NCBI RefSeq assembly: GCF_947179515.1
Contig: NC_067472.1
Coordinates: 79,643,766-79,707,765, forward strand
Direction: 5' to 3'
Length of the DNA: 64,000 bases
DNA from: Apodemus sylvaticus
Taxonomy: Eukaryota > Chordata > Mammalia > Rodentia > Muridae
This document shows, in pieces, positions 1 through 10,635 of this stretch. The position numbers were made by a program, and so were the translations under genes. How positions within the stretch are numbered: position 1 is the first letter of the stretch; every line of letters begins with the position of its first letter. The notes beneath the pieces are model-generated. The model made no database searches. It was not told where the DNA came from and saw only the letters and a list, made by a program, of their open reading frames with translations.

Positions 1-276
1 GATTGCTGTCTCAAATATAGCTTAAATAAGAGCTTGAACAATGGGTCTGTGTTCTCAGAAGGTATCAGGAAGTTAGTGGCCTTGATGGCAGGGTCCATTG
101 CCTGTGTTGGGTCACCGCAGAGTCAAGAGTATCTGTCATATAATCCCTTCAGGTGGGTTTTGAACTGTTTGTATTATATGGGGATGTTGGTATGTTTTCA
201 AAATGGTGGCAATCTGGTCTTTGTATTAATTTCATGTATTTTTATAGACTTGTTTTGTGCTGTTTAACTTTTCCAG
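1..276 (+). other. Xpo6: 3' part of Xpo6 intron 2
   Basis: AT-rich intronic sequence ending in a pyrimidine-rich tract and the acceptor ttccag at 271-276. Short reading frames here run through the intron and are not genes. I see no recognisable repeat. Confidence 0.85.
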
Positions 277-389
277 AGGAGCTTCTTAATAATTTTGCCC
301 AGCAAGTAGGAGCTTGGAGATTCTGCTTATATTTTCTGTCCAGCACAAGGAATGACTATGTAATGATGTACAGCTTAACAGTTTTTGAG
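277..389 (+). CDS. Xpo6: Xpo6 exon 3 (residues 32-69)
   Basis: Encodes the second part of the importin-beta N-terminal (Ran-binding) domain, with segments ELLNNFAQQVGAW and STRNDYVMMYSLTVFE. The first two bases complete the Glu32 codon whose first base lies upstream of the window. The acceptor is ttccag and the donor is GAG|gtaagt, close to consensus. Length is 113 nt, entering in phase 1 and leaving in phase 0. In this superfamily the N-terminal HEAT repeats contact RanGTP. The identification rests on the peptide and on the continuous phase into the next exon. Confidence 0.96.
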
Positions 390-1087
390 GTAAGTTGTTG
401 CATCATTTTATATTTCTGAAAACCACAGTGGGTTATACACTATTGGCACCAGGTTTTCGCTGTAATGTACAAATGACTGAGAAGCAGTAAGTTGACCCAC
501 GTGACACCTCTGTTTAGTTGCTTCATGTCTGGTGACATCTTTCTAGCTGTGACCCCAAAAGCTGGTCTACTGGGTAGGTCATATGTGGTGACTTATTGTT
601 TCCCTTTGTCATTTGAAAGACAAAGATAGCTAGACACGTTGGACGGAAAGTGGTACTTGTATTGCTACTATCTTCCGACCATGGAAATACTCTTGCTAAC
701 TCTTGTCCAAGCTTTCTCTGCTGGTAGGCATGTCACATCACCCTCTTTCCCACTGTCCTTTCTGTTATGGTCTCAGAAGTAACTGCTTTACTCATTAAAC
801 CATTTGTTCTTTATGGGAGAGGGAGTGGTATCTTTGTAATATACCTCAGGCTGGCTTTAGACTTAACCATCCTCCAGCCTCAGTCTCCCATGTGTGCTGT
901 CATGTCTGGCTTGTTCAGGTACAGTTGAAGATTACAGTTGTTTCTATTACTATTTGGTGGCCAGATGGCCAAGAAGACATGTTGGAGACAATGATGTAAT
1001 AGCAAGTTTTTATACATATAACTCATTATATTTTAAATTTTTCAGTATATCTCCCTACAGATGTGAGAGATGGGATTGTTTTGTCAT

Positions 1088-1230
1088 AAGATTTTTTTTT
1101 CCTTTTTTTGAGACAGAGCTTTTCTCTTTAGTCCTGGCTGTCCTGGAACTTGCTCTGTAGAGCAGGCTGGCCTTAAACTCAGAGTTCTGCATGCCTCTGC
1201 CTTTTGAGTTAAAGGCATGTGCAGCTTGCC
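1088..1230 (-). repeat. B1 SINE, antisense, diverged
   Basis: Reads as the complement of B1. A T-rich run is followed by gagacagagcttttctc, a match to ctggctgtcctggaac, then ctctgtagagcaggctggcc and a worn 3' part. An adjoining taagattt motif at 1087 recurs at 1231 and is a plausible target-site duplication. Confidence 0.8.
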
Positions 1231-1278
1231 TAAGATTTTTTTGCCTAAGATTTGCCATCCAGCTTGTCCTAAGATTTT

Positions 1279-1696
1279 TTTTTTTAATTGGGTGTTTTAT
1301 GTATTTACATTTCAAATGTTATCCCCTTTCCCAGTTTCCCTTCTGGAACCCCCCCATCCCATCCTCCCTCCCCTGCTTCCATGAGGATGCTCCCCTCCCT
1401 GCCTTTACACTCCCGCTTTCCTGTCCTGGCATTCCCCTACACTGGGGCGTCCAGCCATCACAGGGCCAATGGCCTCTTCTCTCATTGATATCTGAAACGG
1501 CCACCCTATGCTACATATGTAGCCATGGGTCCCTCCATGTGTACTCTTTGGTTGGTGATTTAGTTCCTGGGAGCTCTGGGAGGGCGTGTGTGTGTCTGCT
1601 TGGTTGATATTGCTGTTCTTCCTATGGGGTTGCAAGCCCCTTCTGACCTTTCTGTAACTCTTCCATTGGGGACCCTGTGCTCAGTCCAATGGTTGG
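1279..1696 (-). mobile_element. 5'-truncated L1 (Lx-type) 3' end
   Basis: The complement reads like the 3' end of rodent L1 in order: the end of ORF2, the ggccattggccctgtgatgg region, the G-rich 3' UTR and the terminal aacatttgaaatgtaaat motif, with its poly(A) shown as T's at 1275-1285. It is flanked by a 16-bp target-site duplication at 1263-1278 and 1697-1712 with 14 matches. It is truncated to about 0.4 kb and has no coding capacity. Confidence 0.85.
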
Positions 1697-1849
1697 CTTG
1701 TCTTAATATTTTATATTTTTGTTTATCTTTTTGCTAAATGTCCTAAGCTGTTAGAGGTAGGTGTGATGTGACATGTTATAGGTAATTATGGAATGAAAAC
1801 CGTTTTGTGTATAGCTCATTAATTTAAAAAGTATGTATTTGCTTTTCAG

Positions 1850-2047
1850 AATCTAATCAATAAAATGTGGCTAGGGGTCCCATCTCAGGATAAGATGGAA
1901 ATCCGTAGCTGCTTGCCCAAACTTCTCTTGGCTCACCATAAAACCTTACCTTACTTTATTCGGAACAAACTCTGCAAAGTTATTGTTGATATTGGACGCC
2001 AAGATTGGCCCATGTTCTACCATGACTTTTTCACTAACATTTTACAG
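1850..2047 (+). CDS. Xpo6: Xpo6 exon 4 (residues 70-135)
   Basis: 198 nt, exactly 66 codons, phase 0 at both ends. It begins NLINKMWLGVPSQDKMEIR and ends FFTNILQ. It completes the N-terminal importin-beta-like domain and continues the HEAT helices, with typical amphipathic stretches such as IRNKLCKVIVDIGR. The acceptor is gcttttcag and the donor CAG|gtaagg. Skipping would be in frame but would remove part of the Ran-binding arch. Confidence 0.96.
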
Positions 2048-3119
2048 GTAAGGATCTACTTGGGGGAAACTATCTTATAAATTGTTCGTAGAAGTGATTA
2101 TATCTCTTGACTTGAGGAATTTTATAGTTAGTCCTTGGGGCTGCAGTAGTAAGTATTGCAGGCTGGATTCGTATATTGGCTGTCTTTATGTTCTGTAGCT
2201 TTGCGTAGTGGAGGAGGAGGGAGTGGAGGAAGAGTAAGTCTAGTTGCTTCCTTAGCTCCTGTGAAATTCTGCTCAGCAGGCCTCTGAAAGCCAGGCTGTT
2301 TCTGAGAAAGGAGGTTCCAGTGTTTCTGAATTGTCAGGAAATAATCACAAACTGTAAACAGCCATTCATAGAATTATTGTGGAATGTTTGATGCTGAGGT
2401 GTGTTTTACACAGCTTTGGGATTGAGAAACAAGACCAAACTGGTTTTAGAATAAATTTCATCATCAAATAGTTGTATATTAGTCATCTAAAGTTTCTTTT
2501 GACTCAGTTCTACTTTGATCTATTGGTAGTCAAGAATATATTGTGATAGTTGGCAGGGATTTGCAGTTTGTATTGTGGTGGCATAGATCTGGAATCGGCC
2601 TCCAGTGCTCTGCAGATTGTTTGTACCTTTCTAGGCCATTGGGAAAGGAAGTAATAAGGTGAAACTGACCATACTCCTTCCCACCCTGTAGATCCACCCT
2701 TTGTGGGTCAGCGCACCCTTTTGTAAGATTGTTCCTCAGATTTCTGAAGTCTGCCGAGCCAAATCTTTGGACACATTTTACTTAAGGCCAGATTACTGAG
2801 AAACAAGCTGAACTGGAAAGGGTGGCTAACTTTTTCTCTGATAGGGTATGGAATAAAAACGGTTGAACCATTGTAGGTTCAGTAGAAACTTAAATTTGAT
2901 CTGCAGCACAAAGGTACTTATTGTCTACTAAGTCAGATGCAGAAGCTAAGTGTGTTTAGAAATTTAATTACATATTTAAATAATTGCCTTTCTGGATAAA
3001 AAAGCAATAAAAATGAAAAGTTACACATTTTCTCCAGATTTTTTTTCAAGTAAAGGATTACATGGGGCAATATAAAAAATGTCTGCTTTAGTTCTTTAGT
3101 TTATTTAGTTGATCCTCCA

Positions 3120-3245
3120 CCCCCTTCTTTCTTGGAGGTAGAATTGTACCACTGTGCTTTTTAGCCCAGAAGTCACAGAGATCTATCTGCCTCTGCCTCT
3201 GTTTCCCAAGTGCTGGACTCAAAGGTGTGTGCCACCATACCCTAC
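3120..3245 (-). repeat. Degraded B1-like SINE, antisense
   Basis: The segments agagatctatctgcctctg, cccaagtgctgg and aaaggtgtgtgccacca match the complement of the 5' half of B1. The 3' half is no longer recognisable. Confidence 0.6.
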
Positions 3246-3919
3246 TCCATTCTTACTTGTCTGACACATTCTCATGTTTTATCCTTTACTATATTTTACG
3301 TTAACAAAACAAAACCAAAAAACCCAAAATTGTCAACAGTAAAATTTTCTCTGAAATGTTTCCTCATTGAAATATCAGGTACTAGCTGCAATTGTGTCTT
3401 GGAAACTGGAACTCCAGATATTTAATGAGTACAGATTAGAAGTAGTTTCTGTTCACTCTAAACCAGCTAGAGTAGCCAGCAGGAAAGAAGAGGCCTGAGA
3501 AAGAGCTGCAGAGGGAGTCAGCAGGCTCCAGGAAGTGAGTGCCCTTTCTTTAGAGGCTATGGGAAGGTCACGCTACCACTTTCAGTTAATTCATTGAGTT
3601 TCAGGAAGGAAGAAGTTAAAGTCAGCTTGGCTTTGGTTTGTAACACAAGCTTGGGAACTTAGAAAGGTAGAACCTGGTCCTAAGACCAACCTTGGCTAGA
3701 GGACAGGGAGTTAAAAGGCAAACAACTAGGTCCAAACTCTTAAGCTCTCAGAAGTAAGGAAGGTTCTTAAAAGCAATAGAAAGGGAGCACAGAGAGCAGA
3801 GAGCAGAACTCTGCTAGCAGTAAAGATAGCACAAATCGATGTACATTATTATCACATTATCACTATTATGTAAATTATTGTATTACTGTCATACGTATCA
3901 CCATGGTGTCCTTGACAAG

Positions 3920-4205
3920 GGGAATGCTGTGAAAAGTGCACTGTTAGATGACTATCATAGAGTATGCTTCCATACACCTGCATGGTAGATAGAGCCTACG
4001 CTGTACCTAGGCTGTATGGTGTAGCCTGTTGGTCCTTGACTACCGACTTTGTACCAGTATCACCACACTGAATACTACAAGCAGTTACCATACTATGTTG
4101 TTATATGTCTTAACTATATCTAAACATGGAGAAAATACAGGAAACCTACTAGAAGATAGGAATTTTTCATGTCTAGTGTAATCATAAAAGACCACTAGGT
4201 TTTTT
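3920..4205 (+). mobile_element. Ancient Tigger/MER2-type DNA transposon fragment
   Basis: Several blocks match my memory of the mammalian MER2/Tigger consensus in order: the tcatagagt...cttccatac block, the gtacctaggctgtatgg block, the ctgaatactacaagcagtta block, atatctaaacatgga, and taggaatttttca followed by a worn aatcataaaagaccacta. It is non-coding and predates the rodent SINEs. The boundaries are approximate and no terminal repeat was confirmed. Confidence 0.7.
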
Positions 4206-4564
4206 AAGGGTACATGTGGTTCATCTATGACAGAATTGTCTGTTATTTAGTATATGAGTATCTTTGCAAATAACCAAAACTTGGTTGGGAATTTAGATTT
4301 GAACAAAATTTGTCCTGTTTGTATAAAGACAGGGTTGTTCCCAGCTGCTTTTTAAGTTCCTGCTGGTAGAATTTGAGAACTTGAGAATAAAATTTGAATG
4401 GTTAATAAAGCAAAGTTTCATAAATGATCCTTTGAATTCTTTTTCAAAAGTGTTGCTTGAAGTAGTCTGTTCATATGAGGTTCAATATTTCACAGTTGAG
4501 TTTTACTAATCCACTTTGTAACTCATTAGTTCTATTCTGCTCAGAATTTGCTTTTTCCTGTCAG

Positions 4565-4724
4565 TTGATCCAGTCCCCTGTGACAACCCCCCTTGGGCTG
4601 ATCATGTTGAAGACAACTTCGGAAGAGCTAGCTTGTCCACGTGAGGACCTCAGTGTGGCTCGGAAGGAGGAGTTACGGAAGCTGCTGCTGGACCAGGTGC
4701 AGACAGTGCTTGGGCTCTTGACAG
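4565..4724 (+). CDS. Xpo6: Xpo6 exon 5 (residues 136-189)
   Basis: 160 nt, entering in phase 0 and leaving after one base of Gly189. It reads LIQSPVTTPLGLIMLKTTSE and ends QVQTVLGLLT-G. The LIMLKTTSEEL helix is followed by the charged RKEELRKLLLDQVQ helix, typical of a HEAT pair. The acceptor is ctgtcag and the donor ACAG|gtgagt is strong. Confidence 0.96.
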
Positions 4725-6212
4725 GTGAGTGAGTGCTTTGGTGGTGCCTGGAGCCAGGCCCACTGCAGATGTACAGAGCTCAGGTCTTCTGGGTATTATT
4801 GACTGACTCAGTATAAACGTGGGAAGAACTTAGTTGTGGCTTCCTAGCGCTCAGGGCCACAGTCTAGTGCATGGTAAAACCTCAGAGGACATTTGTAACT
4901 TAATTTTCTAAGTCTTTTCTTAATTGGTCCTTACTCTATGACTAATGAGGTACATATTATATAGGCCAGGTTGTAGGAATGTGATTCACATGCTGATAGT
5001 GTAATTTAAGTAGGTAAGTGGCAAACTCCTTATTTAACGTAATTTGAATTTAAGATTAGAAGTGGGAGTAGCAGGATGAAAAAAATTCCTCTGTAGAACA
5101 GTGAGACAAGTTGTGGTGTTACCCCTGTGCCCTGGTTGTAGTAGTATGTGGCATTTCATCCCAGCTATCTGATCAGAGTCTGACAGTGTGCAAGGGGAAG
5201 GAGGAGAGAAAGCCTATCACACAGTGAGGCAGGACACTAGCAAGAACATTCCCAACGACTGGCATGTGTTGTAGGGAGTATTTAATCCCTACTCCATGTC
5301 TCTACTCCGCCTTTGATCATTTGGTTTCTGGATAAAAGACACAGAACTTTTTATTATTTACAGTAAGCTTTAAACAACATAAGAGCTGGGTAGAGATCTA
5401 CCCTCACTGTTATTCGAATTTACTTTTTTATTGATAACCCTGAGTTAGTATTGTGTATTATTATCTGGACTTCTCTTAATTCCAGTTGGCCAGACCTCAG
5501 GGCCATGTTTTCTTGACTCCTTGACCCATGGTGTCTTTTTTCTTCCTCCACCTTTTTCTATCTCTCGGTTCTCTCAACCCAGCCTTCGTTTCTTCTGCTC
5601 AGCTACCAGACCCTTGAGGTGCCTGGAAGTCACTGCTTCTTGAGTCTGCAGTGGAAGGCTTTGCATGTTGTGCCTTTTCTGTTTGGATATTCAGGAGCTT
5701 TTTTTCTCCTTTTGTATGTCTGTTTTAGGGATTGCCATGTAGTGGGTCCTTTAAAAACTGATTAAAAGAATGGTTTCTGGTTGTGAACTTGTTGTGTGCC
5801 GCACATACCCCTGCTCTCCCGTTCCTTCTCTTAATCCCAGGTGGAAACTCAAGTCTCAGAGCATCTTTTCATCCAACGCACACTGAACTGATGTCAACTG
5901 GACATCAAGTTTCCAGTCGGACATATCTTGTGCACTTGCCCTGCATTTTATGCCTGTAAACATATACAACATTCTGAGAACAGGTCTAAGACAGGTGCTG
6001 TACATGTCCACTTCAAACTGTGGCAGTTCAGGGGCTTCAATGCTTTTGAAAGTCTTGCTGCCACCATTAATTCCAAAACATTTTTCATCACCTCATAAAG
6101 CAGCCTTGAGTTCACAAGAGGTCACAGTTCTTCTCTCCTCCAGTCCCTGGCAACTACTAATCTTCTTTTTGTCCATAGGGATTTATCTGTTTTGAACTAT
6201 TCATAGTGTTAT

Positions 6213-6258
6213 TATCATATCATATATCATATCATGTCATGTATCATATCATGTTATA
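6213..6258. repeat. Imperfect atatc/atgtc simple repeat
   Basis: Runs of atatcat and atgtcat units, degenerate but clearly tandem. Confidence 0.8.
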
Positions 6259-6324
6259 TATGACTTTCTTCACTTAACAGGATTCTCTAGGTTTATCCAT
6301 CCTCCAAGTGTTTGGAGGGGACAG

Positions 6325-6482
6325 TTTTTTTGTTTTTCTGCTTTTAGACAAAGCCTCACTTTGTAGCTCTGTCCTGGATGGAATTCACTGTGTAGACTAG
6401 GATGATTTCAAAGTCAGAGACCCACATTCCATTTGCCTCCTAAGTCTTGGGATTAAAGGCGTGTACCAGCATATCTGCCCTT
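6325..6482 (-). repeat. B1 SINE, antisense, old
   Basis: A worn B1 complement: tagacaaagcctcactttg, ctgtcctggatggaa, tgtgtagactagg, and gggattaaaggcgtgtac near the end. Confidence 0.8.
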
Positions 6483-6851
6483 AGGGAGAATTTTTATGAG
6501 GGTCTGTGCTGTTGTGTCCCAGGCTCTGGCAGGGTGCACAAGGGATCAAAACAAGTTCTGTGTTTTGGGAGTTGTAATAGCCGTACCATGTGGAGGTAAG
6601 CTGTTAGGAAGACTGCCTGGGACTTAGGACAGCTGAGTGGAAATGGAAAGAACAGACAGGTAGCAGTCAGTGGAAAGGGAAGGCTGAGATTTAGAAGAAG
6701 GGAGCAGAGTGGCAGTGAGGAAGGAGGGTGGTGTGTATTGAAGACACAGCAGATGGATGGGCCAATGTTGCAGAAGACTGGATCAGGTATGGCTAAGAAA
6801 TGGTATATAAAGGTCAGGTGCCAAGATCTGTGGGCTGTGCTGCTTACCTAG

Positions 6852-7555
6852 TGTCTTAGTTAGGGTTTCATTGCTGTGAACCACAGGACAGAGTAGGTTG
6901 TTTTGAGATTTTGTTTGCCAGAAACCCCCCCCCCCAAAAAAAAACAGTCAGGCCTATCATAGCAATACCCCAGTCCTTGGTACTAACTTATGCATTAGTT
7001 AGGGTTTTACTGCTATGCAGAGACACGTGTCCAAGGTGACTCTTAAAAACGGACAGCATTTAATTGGGGTTGGCATTCAGGTTCAGAGGTTCAGTCCATT
7101 ATCATGCCAGGAACCATGGCAGTGTGTAGGCAGATATGGTGCTGAAGAAGGAGCTGAGAGTTTTACATCTTTTTTAAAAATTTTTTTTATTTTTGGATTT
7201 GGATTTTTGGAGACGGGGGGTTTCTCTGTGTAGCCCTGGCTGTCCTGGAACTCACTCTGTAGACCAGGCTGGCCTTGGAACTCAGAAATCCACCTGTCTC
7301 TGCTTCCCAGAGTGCTGGGATTACAGGCGTGCGCCACCAACGCCTGGCTGAGAGTTTTACATCTTGATCCAAGGCAGCAAGGAGGAGACTGACTTCCACA
7401 CTAGGCAGAGCTTGAGCATAGGAGACCTGAAAGCCTGTCCCTACAGTGACACTTTCTCCAACAAGGTAACACTTACTCTAACAAGGCCATACCTCCTAAT
7501 AGTACCACTTTGCCATGGGCCAAGTATTCAAACACATGTGCCTATTCAAACCACC
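6852..7555 (+). repeat. Medium-reiterated rodent repeat (ttagttaggg type), split by a B1
   Basis: A short head copy at 6852-6900 (cttagttagggtttcattg) is followed by a nearly full copy from 6993. That copy runs through ggttcagaggttcagtcc and gctgagagttttacatctt. It is interrupted by a B1, then continues through caacaaggccatacctcc to about 7555. The same family occurs at 9414-9745 and, inverted, at 26037-26372. It is a common mouse interspersed repeat whose Repbase name I cannot give with confidence. Confidence 0.7.
7172..7346 (-). repeat. B1 SINE, antisense, young, nested
   Basis: A near-consensus B1 complement with a T-rich left end. The same 19-bp sequence, gctgagagttttacatctt, flanks it at 7153-7171 and 7347-7365, a perfect target-site duplication. 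The insertion lies inside the older repeat at 6993-7555. Confidence 0.93.
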
Positions 7556-8102
7556 ACACCCAGTAAGGAAGGTATTGAGATCATTGGTAGATTTATTTGC
7601 AGGGGTAAAGAGCTGAGTTTGGGGTGTGTAAGTGATTTGACCCAGGAAGCATTTGACTATACTGATCTGTGACTGGATTCCTTACCTGCTTTCATGTAAC
7701 AGTTGAGCCAAATGTAGAGTCAAATGAGTTTTGGACTGGGAGAAATTTGGTTGAAGCCACAACAGTAGACAGTTTCTCAGGTAGAGAGAATAAAATAGGA
7801 GAAGGTCAGTGAGGGAAGTAGAGGAATGACAAACATTCTAAATGATGGATAGACAGGGCGGCAGTAACAATGTATGACAGAAGCTCAGAATCAGAGAAAA
7901 ACAGAGAATGACACAGCGTGCCAGAGACGTAAGTGGTTGGGTAGTGTCCTAGAACACCGAGATGTCCAGGGAGGATAGGTGTGAAAGTGACCCTTGGTAG
8001 ACATGGTGATCATGAGCAAGATTGGAGAGAGAAAGAGTGAGGAGAAGACTCCCTGCAAGGTCCAGATGGAGCACAGCCATGCTGCACTGGGACAGAACTG
8101 CA

Positions 8103-8372
8103 GAACAGAGCTGGAGACATGGTTGAGTGGTTAAAGTACTTGGTGCACAAATAAGGAGTTCAGATCCCCAGGACTCACCCAAATGCTGGCTGGGTGGAGG
8201 GCCCCACCTGTAATTTTAGCCTCTGCTCCCAGAGCAAGTTCCCTAGGGATACCAGGAAAGAGACCCTGCCTCAAAAGAAGAAGGTAGAAGAGCAATCCAG
8301 AAGTCTCAGCATCAGTCTTGGGCCTTCACATGCACATGCTCATATACACATGTGAACATGGACACCACAAAC
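8103..8372 (+). repeat. B4 SINE
   Basis: A tRNA-like head (gagctggagacatggttg, then gttcagatccccaggactc) is followed by a B1-like middle (cacctgtaattttagcctc) and the B4 tail ending in cacatgcacatgctcat. This fused ID/B1 layout defines B4. It lies about 90 bp before exon 6. Confidence 0.75.
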
Positions 8373-8464
8373 AGAATATTGATGTTTGTGGTATCAGGTT
8401 TTTTAATTTTGTTTTTTGTATGTTGGACTTAGTATCTCTCTAATTGTTTCTTCTTTTTTGGTAG

Positions 8465-8542
8465 GTATCTTGGAAACTGTCTGGGACAAACACAGTGTTA
8501 CTGCTGCCACCCCACCACCATCCCCAACATCAGGAGAAAGTG
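8465..8542 (+). CDS. Xpo6: Xpo6 exon 6 (residues 189-215), Pro/Ser/Thr-rich linker
   Basis: 78 nt, phase 1 at both ends, so it can be skipped in frame. It encodes ILETVWDKHSVTAATPPPSP followed by TSGES. Thr204-Pro and Ser208-Pro are proline-directed kinase-type sites, and from memory phosphorylation is reported in this segment of the human protein. It probably forms a flexible loop between HEAT repeats rather than a helix pair. The acceptor is tttggtag and the donor AGTG|gtatgg is moderate. Confidence 0.95.
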
Positions 8543-8829
8543 GTATGGTCTGCTGCCCCCTATGGTATTTCTGGCTAAATGCAGTTAGGGTCTCAGCTGG
8601 GAATTGCAATAGCTAATCTACCTAGGATGCCGATGTTCATTCTTCCAAGTTTTTTTCGGGCCTTTCTGCTTATGTTTTCTGAGGAGCTAGTTTTTTACTG
8701 TTTTCTTCTGAATATTTGTACTTTATAATACAATATTTTGAACAGCACATTTTGCTTCTTGCTTCTCTGTCATGAAGATGACACTTTAGATCTTGTGCTA
8801 TTCACTTCTGTTCTGCCAATTTATTATTA

Positions 8830-8972
8830 AGACTTTTTACACGTACTTATTTTGTGCACAATGCCTGTGTAGAGGCCAGAGGACAGCTTTCAGAAGCTGG
8901 GACAGCTATCAGAAGTTGGCTCAGGTTGCCAAGCTTTGTGCAAAGGCCTGATGGGCTATCTTGCCTGCCCCT
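8830..8972 (-). repeat. B3 SINE, antisense, diverged
   Basis: The segment gtgtagaggccagaggacag and the end gggctatcttgcctgcccc match the complement of B3. Confidence 0.6.
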
Positions 8973-9413
8973 GCCAGTTTGTAATTGCTGACCCTTCTGC
9001 TTTGTTATATTTTTGTTCCCTGGCTGTTTTGTTTGTTCTGAGTTTGTTATAAGTTGGGACTTGGGATGACATAGGGAGAGAAAGCTGTCTTTTCTTTTGA
9101 CTGGGACAAAGGTCATATTGCCAGGGCAAATTGAGGACCAGTGTGCAGTAGTGTTGAGTTTACATTATTCATGTAAATAATTGAGGATGTATGAGGAATT
9201 CAATGAAGTCTCTCTAAACAGTGGGTAAGTTTACACCAGATGGCTACAGACACATTCCAGGTGGAGCACAGCCTGGAGCTTGCACATTTCTTTCTGTCCT
9301 ATAAAAGCTGGTATAATAAGAGATATATTTCCATTTCCCCACACCCTTAAAGAAGTGGGATGTTGAATTAAACCTCTAAGCCCTTGGCTGTTCATATAGT
9401 TTGTTGACTTGTG

Positions 9414-9745
9414 TTGTCTTGGTTAGGGTTTTACTGTTGTGAACAGACAGACATCACGACTAAGGCAAGTCTTATAAAGGACGACATTTACTTGGGGCTG
9501 GCTCACAGGTTCAGAGGTTCAATCCATTATCATTAGGATGGGAGCATGGCATTGTCCAGGCAGATGTGGGGCTGGAGGATCTGAGAGCTCCACTTTTTAT
9601 TCCGAAGGCAACTAAGAGAAGATTGACTTCTAGGCAGCTAGAACAAGGGTCTTAAAGCCCACACCCACAATGACACACCTATTCCAACAACGCTACACCT
9701 CCTAAGAGTGCCACGCTCTGGGCCAAGCATATACAAACCATCGAA
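9414..9745 (+). repeat. Medium-reiterated rodent repeat (ttagttaggg type)
   Basis: An almost complete copy: ggttagggttttactgttgt, ggcaagtcttataaagga, ggttcagaggttcaatcc, cacaatgacacacctattcc, gggccaagcatatacaaacc. It aligns by eye with the copy at 6993-7555 and shows its intact length without the B1. Confidence 0.7.
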
Positions 9746-10129
9746 ACATGGGACTTGGGATTTTTGTAGATGTCCTGTAGAACTGAGAACACTCTGTGGT
9801 TTGGGTTTAGGGCTACTCATAGAACACTACATAGATCACACTCAGATTAAAAACCATTAGTCATTTTTCATAGCACTTAGACATAGAATTCTAGAGCATA
9901 CATCAAGCCTTCAGTAATGTGTGAACTTTGTGCTTAGTGGCAATCTTCAGGTATTGTCAGTGGCTCAGCAGATACACATTTTGTAGTATTTGAATCAGTA
10001 AGAAGAAATTTTGCAGATGTCAAGAGAAGTGAAGTTTTGTAGCAATACTTAAATTTAAAAGTTTAAGCTATCAGTATAGGTAATGAACTTCCTTATGCTC
10101 CGCAGCCTATAGCACTTGAATGGTCAGTG

Positions 10130-10345
10130 TATGTGTGGTCTTGTTCACTGGTATGTGTGTGCCATGTTGCATATGTGCAGGTTAGAGGATGACTTCACTT
10201 TCCACCTTACTCAGCGCATGCTCTCTTTTTCTGTGCTGCAGTGCTCTTGTCACACTAACTGGCCCCTGCGCTTCTAGGTGATTCTCGGGTCTCTTGACTC
10301 CGAGCGTGCCATAGGAGTGCTGGCATTACAGATATGTATACTGCA
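10130..10345 (-). repeat. B3-like SINE, antisense, old
   Basis: The segments gtgtgccatgttgcatatgtg and gcaggttagaggatgac recall the B3 complement, followed by a worn end. Assignment is weak. Confidence 0.4.
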
Positions 10346-10447
10346 TTTGGCTTTTATGTGGTTTCTGGCAATTACTCTGAGGTTGTTAGGGTTCCATGGA
10401 TAATTCTTCTACCAACTAATCTATTTCCTTAACTTTCAGTTTTTGTT

Positions 10448-10635
10448 TTGCTTTTTTTTTTTTTTTTTTTTTTTTTTGATTAACTGTGCCTGCTTTGTCT
10501 CATCAATCCAGAAGACAACTTTGTTGGTTCTCTCCTTCTGCCATATGGATCCTGGGTATTGAACTTAGATTGTCAATAAATATCCTTAGGCTTGACAGGA
10601 AGGACATTGACTTTCTGAGACATTGCATCCCCACT
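10448..10635 (-). repeat. Poly-T followed by B3-like SINE, antisense
   Basis: About 28 T's at 10451-10478. Further on, ttggttctctccttctgcca, tatggatcctgggtattgaac and cttaggcttgacaggaagg match the complement of B3. The element may be partly deleted between tail and body. Confidence 0.55.

Larger units (their letters stand above)
390..1849 (+). other. Xpo6: Xpo6 intron 3
   Basis: Starts gtaagt and ends gcttttcag. The middle holds an antisense B1 SINE and an antisense L1 3' end (separate entries). I see nothing recognisable in 390-1080 or 1713-1840. Confidence 0.85.
2048..4564 (+). other. Xpo6: Xpo6 intron 4
   Basis: Holds a worn antisense SINE near 3120-3245 and an old Tigger/MER2 DNA-transposon fossil near 3920-4205 (separate entries). 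I recognise nothing in 2048-3110 or 3250-3900. The acceptor tract runs up to tcag at 4561-4564. Confidence 0.8.
4725..8464 (+). other. Xpo6: Xpo6 intron 5
   Basis: Contains an antisense B1, an atatc-type simple repeat, a medium-reiterated rodent repeat with a nested B1, and a B4 SINE (separate entries). Nothing is recognisable in 4725-6200. The purine-rich stretch around 6600-6780 is also unassigned. The 3' end is T-rich and ends ggtag. Confidence 0.8.

Noticed and set aside
1191..1635. 138- and 76-codon frames near 1200-1635
   Set aside because: They lie in the antisense L1 3' end and B1, not in a host gene.
7083..7399. Minus-strand frames with typical SINE peptide (VAHACNPSTLG)
   Set aside because: This peptide is the usual translation of B1. 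The frames at 20842-21066 and 46792-47037 are the same.
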